Assembly: GCA_030627905.1 (NCBI GenBank)
Contig: DAOVRZ010000152.1
Span: forward strand, 1-9,094
Reading direction: 5' to 3'
Origin: JAGMES01 sp023128035
GTDB taxonomy: Bacteria; Bacillota; Halanaerobiia; DY22613
DNA: 9,094 nt
Both the position numbers and the translations under genes were made by a program. The notes beneath the pieces were generated by a model. That model was not told the origin of the DNA, ran no database searches, and saw only the letters and a list, made by a program, of their open reading frames with translations. Below are positions 4,636 through 9,094 of this stretch, in pieces. Position 1 is the first letter of the stretch. Every line of letters begins with the position of its first letter.

Positions 4636-6054
4636 TTGGAGATTTTTAACAATTTTCTAGGAGTTACCTGTGATTCAAGGGATGTAAAACCTGGATTTGC
4701 CTTTGTAGCAATTCAGGGATTAAAAAAAGATGGTCATGAATTTATTGAAGATGCTCTAAAAAGAGGAGCTTCTTTGATTATAACCGAAAAACCCATAAAT
4801 ATTAAATCCACTGTACCATTTATTCAAGTAACTGATGGAAGAATTGCTTTAGCTGAATTGGCTGCTTCCCTTTATGGAGAACCATCAAATAAAATAACCA
4901 CAATCGGGATCACAGGAACAAACGGGAAAACAACAACTTCGTCATTATTATATCATCTGCTTAATCAAAACAAAATCGGTTGTGGATTAATCGGCACTGT
5001 GGATATTGATACAGGATTACAAAAAAAGAAAGCGAAACTCACTACTCCAAATGCAGTCGAACTAGAAAAATATCTACGCGAGATGGTAGATGCAAATCTA
5101 AAAGCAGTTTCTATGGAAGTCTCTTCCCATGGAATTAAACTCAAAAGAACCCATGGAATAGACTTCGATCTAGCTATATTGACCAACCTGACCCGTGATC
5201 ATTTTGATTTTCATCAAAACTTTGAAACATATATTCGTACAAAAAAAACTCTCTTTAAACAATTGAAGAAAAAAGCCATTGCCTTAATTAATGGAGATGA
5301 CCCCCATGCTGAGTTCATTTCAAAAGATATAGACGCTCAGGTAATCACCTATGGAATACAAGATAAAAATATGATCTACATTGATAATATAAAAAAGGAC
5401 AATTTAAAAACAAAATTTGAACTAGTTATTAAAAAACCTATCAAAGGTCTCAAAAATCTTGTACAACCCACCCAAACATTAATTGAAATAAAACTCCCAG
5501 GAACCCATAATCTTTATAATACTTTGTGCGCTTGTGGAGCAGGACTTTTACTGGGTCTCAGCAACAACGAAATCCAAAAGATATCTACTTTCAAAGAAGT
5601 TTGGCGCCGTTTTCAAATCCTCTATGATAAAGATTTTACCATCATTGATGACTGTGCTCATAACCCAGGCAGTTATTCTGCTGTATTTGAAACCATAAAA
5701 AATTTATCATATAAAAACCTTTTTATTATTAACGCTATCAGAGGTAATCGCGGAATACAAATTAATAGAGATAATGCTAAAACTATCGCCACTTGGATTA
5801 ACTGCTTACGAAATGTTCGGCTAATGATTACTAATTGCTCTGAATTAGTCAAAAAAGATGATTTAGTTCATCCAGAAGAAGAAGAAGCCTTTTTACATAT
5901 TTTAAATGAATCAAAAATAAAATATGAACATAACCCCAAAATTCAGCCTTTCTTTACTAAAGTCAAGCAAATAGTCAAATCAGGAGATCTTATCCTCTTA
6001 TTAGGAGCTCATGCAATGGATAAAACTGGTGAGCTAATCTTAAAAAGAATATGA
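4636..6054 (+). CDS. Mur ligase family protein (MurE-like, substrate unknown)
   Basis: Mur ligases join an amino acid or peptide to a carboxylate through an ATP-made acyl-phosphate. This 472-aa protein has the three expected parts. The N-terminal MurE-type domain carries CDSRDVKPGFAFVAIQGLKKDGHEF (12-36). The central ATPase has P-loop GITGTNGKTTT (91-101), EVSSHGI (161-167), TNLTRDHFDFH (183-193) and a candidate carbamylated lysine in IRTKKTLF (200-207). The C-terminal domain begins near WRRFQIL (323-329). Two features differ from true MurE. The DNPR motif that recognises diaminopimelate is replaced by TNCSELV (399-405). The usual YAHTPD is DDCAHNPGS (338-346), closer to the FolC-type HNP motif. 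It is therefore probably not the cell-wall MurE. The TTG start has AAGGGGG (4621-4627) 8 nt upstream. It diverges from the helix-turn-helix gene and converges with dusB. Confidence 0.9.
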   Translation: MEIFNNFLGVTCDSRDVKPGFAFVAIQGLKKDGHEFIEDALKRGASLIITEKPINIKSTVPFIQVTDGRIALAELAASLYGEPSNKITTIGITGTNGKTTTSSLLYHLLNQNKIGCGLIGTVDIDTGLQKKKAKLTTPNAVELEKYLREMVDANLKAVSMEVSSHGIKLKRTHGIDFDLAILTNLTRDHFDFHQNFETYIRTKKTLFKQLKKKAIALINGDDPHAEFISKDIDAQVITYGIQDKNMIYIDNIKKDNLKTKFELVIKKPIKGLKNLVQPTQTLIEIKLPGTHNLYNTLCACGAGLLLGLSNNEIQKISTFKEVWRRFQILYDKDFTIIDDCAHNPGSYSAVFETIKNLSYKNLFIINAIRGNRGIQINRDNAKTIATWINCLRNVRLMITNCSELVKKDDLVHPEEEEAFLHILNESKIKYEHNPKIQPFFTKVKQIVKSGDLILLLGAHAMDKTGELILKRI

Positions 6055-6055
6055 A

Positions 6056-6104
6056 ACAAAGAAGAAGACATTCCCTCACAACTAGGAAAAGTCTTCTTCT
6101 TTGT
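6056..6104. terminator. Bidirectional terminator-like hairpin shared by Mur ligase and dusB
   Basis: A perfect 14-bp inverted repeat, ACAAAGAAGAAGAC (6056-6069) with GTCTTCTTCTTTGT (6091-6104), is separated by 21 nt. The left arm begins 2 nt after the Mur ligase stop codon. The right arm is inside dusB and encodes its last residues (DKEEDF). On the minus strand the stem is followed by a U-rich tail (TTCATATTCTTTTT), so it best serves dusB. For the plus strand the tail is poor. Confidence 0.55.
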
Positions 6105-7077
6105 CATATATTCCTTCTAACTCCTGTAAATAATCATCTAAAGTCCTTAAAATTTCATCCACAGTTTGAAGGCGAAAAACTTCCTCTTTTACCTTCGTGC
6201 AATTGGATAAACCTTTTAAATAGCAGGATAAGTGTTTTCGCATTTGAGGAACTCCAGCAATTTCCCCTTTATAAACAATATGTCGTTGAAAATGGTCAAT
6301 TCCCATCATAATTTTCTCCCTGGCTGAAAGTGGTGGCAAAATTTCACCTGTTTTTAGATAAGTAGTAATCTGACGAAAAATCCAAGGATTACCCTGGCAA
6401 CCACGCCCTATCATCACCCCATCACAATTTGTCTCTTTAAACATCTCTCTAGCATCCTCAATTGAAAAAATATCCCCATTTCCGATTACAGGAACTTCAA
6501 TAGACTCTTTCACAGCTTTAATGATCTGCCAATCTGCTTTCCCTGAATAAAATTGTTCTCGTGTTCGTCCATGTACTGCAATCGCTTTAGCACCATTAGC
6601 TGCACAAATTTGAGCAATCTCTACTGCATTGATATTTTGTTCATCCCATCCTTTGCGGATTTTAACGGTAATAGGAATATCCACAGCCTCGCTCATGGCT
6701 GCAACAATTTCACCGGCTAAAGTGGGATTTTTCATTAAAGCAGAACCATCACCATTATTAACGATTTTAGGTGTAGGACACCCCATATTAATATCAATAA
6801 TAGCGGGTTCTCTCTCAGCTACAATTTTACTGGCTTCCGCCATAATTTCTGGTTCCGACCCAAAAAGCTGAATAGCTACAGGAATTCCATCTTTCTTAAA
6901 ATCTAGAAGAAGCTCTGTACGCTCATTTTCATATATCAGCCCTTTTGCACTAACCATCTCTGTATAAACTAATTCACATCCCATTTCTTTAACAATCTGA
7001 CGAAAAGGTAGATCGGTTACTCCAGCCATTGGAGCCAAAATCACAGGATTATCAATTACTACGGTTCCTATTTTCAA
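6082..7077 (-). CDS. dusB: tRNA-dihydrouridine synthase, DusB type
   Basis: This FMN enzyme reduces particular uridines in tRNA to dihydrouridine with NADPH. From the proposed start the product is 331 aa, the usual size. It is a TIM barrel with NPVILAPMAGVTDLPFR near the N-terminus (flavin site), EMVSAKGL, AIQLFGSEP, and DINMGCPTPKIVNNGDGSALM with the catalytic Cys (residue 100). Further on are VHGRTREQFYSGKADW, VIGNGDI and MIGRGCQGNPWIF (phosphate of FMN), then a helical C-terminal domain. Start choice: an in-frame ATG at 7098 overlaps the coaX end but lacks a ribosome binding site. TTG at 7077 has GGGGGGA (7083-7089) 5 nt upstream and gives the standard N-terminus (M)KIGTVVIDNPV, so I prefer it. 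It is the last gene of birA-coaX-dusB. Confidence 0.95.
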   Translation of the reverse strand: MKIGTVVIDNPVILAPMAGVTDLPFRQIVKEMGCELVYTEMVSAKGLIYENERTELLLDFKKDGIPVAIQLFGSEPEIMAEASKIVAEREPAIIDINMGCPTPKIVNNGDGSALMKNPTLAGEIVAAMSEAVDIPITVKIRKGWDEQNINAVEIAQICAANGAKAIAVHGRTREQFYSGKADWQIIKAVKESIEVPVIGNGDIFSIEDAREMFKETNCDGVMIGRGCQGNPWIFRQITTYLKTGEILPPLSAREKIMMGIDHFQRHIVYKGEIAGVPQMRKHLSCYLKGLSNCTKVKEEVFRLQTVDEILRTLDDYLQELEGIYDKEEDFS

Positions 7078-7090
7078 AGAAATCCCCCCT

Positions 7091-7867
7091 CTACTCATTA
7101 TGGTAAGGATTCATTTTATCAATAATCATTAAACCTTGAAGAGTTAAAAACGGATTTACAACATCAATTGCCTCTGTTTCAGAATCCATTAATAGGGCTA
7201 ATCCACCAGTTGCTACAACTGTAGCTTTCTCTCCCAATTCTTTTTGCATTCTGGTAATAATTCCATCAACTTGTCCAACATATCCATATATAATACCAGC
7301 CTGCATGCTAGTAATAGTATTCTTACCAATTACCTTTTCTGGTTTAACTAATTCAATCCGCGGTAACTTAGATGCTCTAGCAAAAAGAGCTTCACTAGCA
7401 ATTCCAATTCCAGGCAAAATCGCTCCACCCAAATAATCACCTTTTGAATTCAACGCACAAAAAGTCGTAGCTGTTCCAAAATCAACAATAATCAAAGGAC
7501 CACCATATAAGTAATATGCAGCTACTGCATTTACAATTCTATCAGCTCCCACTTCCCGTGGATTATCTGTCTTTATATTAATTCCAGTTTTAGTTCCAGG
7601 CCCAATTACATCAGGAAACAGACCAAAATACTTTTCACTCACTTTTTCTAAAGTCGTTACCAATGGAGGCACAACACTGGAAATCAAAATTCGATCAATC
7701 TTCGCTGGATCAATTTCACTATTTGATAATAAATTTTTAAAAAGAATTCCATATTCATCAACAGTTTTATTTCGGGAGCTGGATACACGCCAATGGCTTA
7801 CCAAATTTTCACCTTGGTATACTCCCATTACAGTATTAGTATTTCCCACATCAATAACCAAAATCAT
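7091..7867 (-). CDS. coaX: Type III pantothenate kinase
   Basis: CoaX phosphorylates pantothenate, the first committed step of coenzyme A synthesis. The 258-aa product belongs to the ASKHA (acetate kinase/hsp70/actin) fold. The N-terminal phosphate motif is DVGNTNT (6-12). NPREVGADR (102-110) contains the expected catalytic Asp109. The second phosphate loop is DFGTATT (129-135), followed by GGAILPG (147-153), and ATGG (219-222) forms part of the nucleotide site. Length is normal and nothing is missing. Its ATG overlaps the birA stop codon by 4 bp (ATGA), indicating translational coupling. dusB starts directly after its stop. Type III enzymes are typically not feedback-inhibited by CoA and need a monovalent cation; this is family knowledge, not shown here. 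Confidence 0.97.
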   Translation of the reverse strand: MILVIDVGNTNTVMGVYQGENLVSHWRVSSSRNKTVDEYGILFKNLLSNSEIDPAKIDRILISSVVPPLVTTLEKVSEKYFGLFPDVIGPGTKTGINIKTDNPREVGADRIVNAVAAYYLYGGPLIIVDFGTATTFCALNSKGDYLGGAILPGIGIASEALFARASKLPRIELVKPEKVIGKNTITSMQAGIIYGYVGQVDGIITRMQKELGEKATVVATGGLALLMDSETEAIDVVNPFLTLQGLMIIDKMNPYHNE

Positions 7868-8859
7868 AAATCCTCGCCTCTTTTCATTCCATATTCAATC
7901 TCCCCGGAAAGTATATCACAGAGCTGACCATTTGACAACTCAAGAAGCAAAGATCCATCAGGATTTATATCCAAAGCTTTTCCATAAATCGGTGGCTGGT
8001 TCCAACGAGAAACTTTTACACTATTACCAAGAGTACAAGTATACTCCTTCCAAAGCTTTCGAATAGGTTCAAATCCTTCCTGTAAAAATTGCTGATAATG
8101 TTTCTCCAATTGGAAAAGAATCTTACAAAGCAGCTGAACCCGATCAACTTTTTGGTTCAATATCATCTCTAAGGAGGTTGCGATGGATTGAATTTCTGGA
8201 GGAAAATCATTCAGTGTTTGTTTGACATTTAAACCAAAACCAATAACCAAATAATTAATCTGATCTAATTCCGCTCCCATCTCAACCAAAATACCACAAA
8301 CTTTTTTACTATCAATCAACAAATCATTTGGCCATTTAATTCTAGCATCGACTCCAAACGCAAGTAATGCTTCATGAAGAGCAACTGCTGTAAGAAGAGG
8401 AAACTTTCCTGCAACCATTGGACGTAATGATGGTTTTAACAACACAGAACACCAGATTCCTTTTCCAGGCAATGAACTCCACTGACGCCCTAATCGACCC
8501 CTTCCAGATTTCTGGGCTTCAGCTACAAATATAGTGCCTTCTATAGAATCTACAGCATTTTTCTTAGCCTGTGTATTAGTCGAATCAACTTCATCAAAGA
8601 AAACAATTTCCTTCCCCAATTGATTTGTCTTTAAATTACGCAAAATTTCTTCTGGAATCATTCTTTCTGGGGTATTCAGTAAACGATATCCAAGATTAGA
8701 AGCAGAATCAATCTGGTAACCCTTTTCCCGTAATGACCGAATATGTTTCCAAATAGTCGTCCTTGAAACCTTAAGTTTCTCGGATAACTCTTGTCCTGAT
8801 AAATATTTATCTGACTCAGATAGCATTTCCAATATCGTCTGTCGCAAAGGTTGAGTCAT
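7864..8859 (-). CDS. birA: Bifunctional biotin-[acetyl-CoA-carboxylase] ligase / biotin operon repressor
   Basis: BirA activates biotin to biotinyl-AMP, attaches it to carboxylase carrier domains, and in this long form can repress biotin genes. From the chosen start the product is 331 aa. A winged helix-turn-helix lies at 1-60 (LSGQELSEKLKVSRTTIWKHIRSLREKGYQI). The catalytic domain carries DSTNT (92-96), the biotinyl-AMP loop GRGRLGRQW (119-127), KWPNDLL (175-181) and KVCGILVEMG (186-195). A small SH3-like C-terminal domain covers about 275-325. Start choice: the frame opens further upstream to ATG at 8922 (352 aa), but ATG at 8859 has AAAGGAGT 7 nt before it and gives the usual MTQPLRQTILEML N-terminus. 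It is the first gene of birA-coaX-dusB. No BirA operator-like palindrome is seen upstream. Confidence 0.96.
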   Translation of the reverse strand: MTQPLRQTILEMLSESDKYLSGQELSEKLKVSRTTIWKHIRSLREKGYQIDSASNLGYRLLNTPERMIPEEILRNLKTNQLGKEIVFFDEVDSTNTQAKKNAVDSIEGTIFVAEAQKSGRGRLGRQWSSLPGKGIWCSVLLKPSLRPMVAGKFPLLTAVALHEALLAFGVDARIKWPNDLLIDSKKVCGILVEMGAELDQINYLVIGFGLNVKQTLNDFPPEIQSIATSLEMILNQKVDRVQLLCKILFQLEKHYQQFLQEGFEPIRKLWKEYTCTLGNSVKVSRWNQPPIYGKALDINPDGSLLLELSNGQLCDILSGEIEYGMKRGEDL

Positions 8860-8991
8860 TCTCAATACTCCTTTCGAAAATACTATTTCTCCTTCTCTAT
8901 AATATTGGAGAAAAAATTTCATAATCCTTCATCCGTGAGCAAGGATAATATATATACTAGTGCAACATAGCTTAATTATTAAAGATACTAC

Positions 8992-9020
8992 TTCACAAAA
9001 CAAACAAAATAATGTATAAT
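8992..9020 (+). promoter_or_regulatory. Promoter of the gene leaving the right edge
   Basis: Plus strand: -35 TTCACA (8992-8997, five of six consensus bases), 17-bp spacer, -10 TATAAT (9015-9020, perfect). The predicted start is near 9027, giving a leader of about 24 nt before the ATG at 9051. Confidence 0.75.
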
Positions 9021-9050
9021 AAAATAAAAACTTTAAGGAGTCATTTTATT

Positions 9051-9094
9051 ATGCTATTACAACCTACAAAAATTGAAACGACAGAAAAACAAAG
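9051..9094 (+). CDS. Start of an unidentified gene, truncated by the window edge
   Basis: Only 14 codons are visible: MLLQPTKIETTEKQ, running off the right edge. The ATG is preceded by AAGGAG (9035-9040) with 10-nt spacing and by a near-consensus promoter, so translation here is credible. It diverges from birA. The visible residues are too few and too generic to assign a function. Confidence 0.7.
   Translation, partial: MLLQPTKIETTEKQ

Noticed and set aside
4965..5186. 73-codon minus-strand frame inside the Mur ligase gene
   Set aside because: It lies wholly antisense to a gene with clear motifs, so it is a shadow frame.
6051..6311. 86-codon plus-strand frame at the Mur ligase/dusB junction
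   Set aside because: It is antisense to the conserved C-terminal part of dusB, and no ribosome binding site fits.
6629..6871. 80-codon plus-strand frame inside dusB
   Set aside because: It is antisense to the DusB catalytic core; the hydrophobic translation is a by-product.
8860..8922. N-terminal extension of birA to ATG 8922
   Set aside because: The ribosome binding site there is poor and too close, and the extra residues are not part of the BirA winged helix. ATG 8859 has a strong site.
8860..9050. BirA operator between birA and the divergent gene
   Set aside because: No long dyad of the TTGTTAACC...GGTTAACAA type is seen; only a 7-bp TTTCTCC/GGAGAAA repeat (8886-8913), which partly reflects the purine-rich leader.

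Overview
The window looks like chromosomal housekeeping DNA of a low-GC, anaerobe-type Firmicute (Clostridia or Halanaerobiales-like). This rests on the strongly A/T-biased sequence, strong GGAGG-type ribosome binding sites, TTG and GTG starts, consensus sigma-A promoters, and the gene order birA-coaX-dusB ... greA-lysS followed by an rRNA operon. I cannot name the species from the sequence.

Layout, left to right. Positions 1-361 carry, on the minus strand, two tandem rRNA-type promoters and a structured pre-rRNA leader; the 16S gene should start just beyond the left edge. Positions 378-702 look like a small non-coding inserted element with near-perfect terminal inverted repeats and a flanking 7-bp direct repeat. 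Inside it is a cluster of four perfect hairpins (442-556) that resembles IS200/IS605-type end structure. A hairpin at 770-795 probably terminates lysS. Then, on the minus strand, come lysS (lysyl-tRNA synthetase) and greA (transcript cleavage factor), driven by a perfect consensus promoter at 2901-2929 whose transcript begins with a strong hairpin.

Between greA and dusB, which in many Clostridia sit next to each other, lies a three-gene module. It has a 'quinate dehydrogenase-like' protein of unknown function and a helix-turn-helix regulator with a Rossmann-like C-terminal half (both minus strand, translationally coupled), diverging from a MurE-like Mur ligase (plus strand). The shared 209-bp divergent region holds palindromes over the predicted start point of one promoter and the -10 box of the other, plus repeated AGTATC/GATACT half-sites. 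This is the part of the window most likely to be a little-described system: an ATP-dependent amide ligase without the usual MurE amino-acid-recognition motif, a Rossmann-like partner, and a dedicated sensor-regulator.

To the right is a compact minus-strand operon, birA-coaX-dusB: biotin-protein ligase/repressor, type III pantothenate kinase and tRNA-dihydrouridine synthase. birA and coaX overlap by 4 bp, and dusB follows immediately. birA and coaX both serve acyl-carrier cofactor supply (biotin and CoA). A divergent plus-strand gene with a good promoter starts at 9051 and leaves the window after 14 codons.
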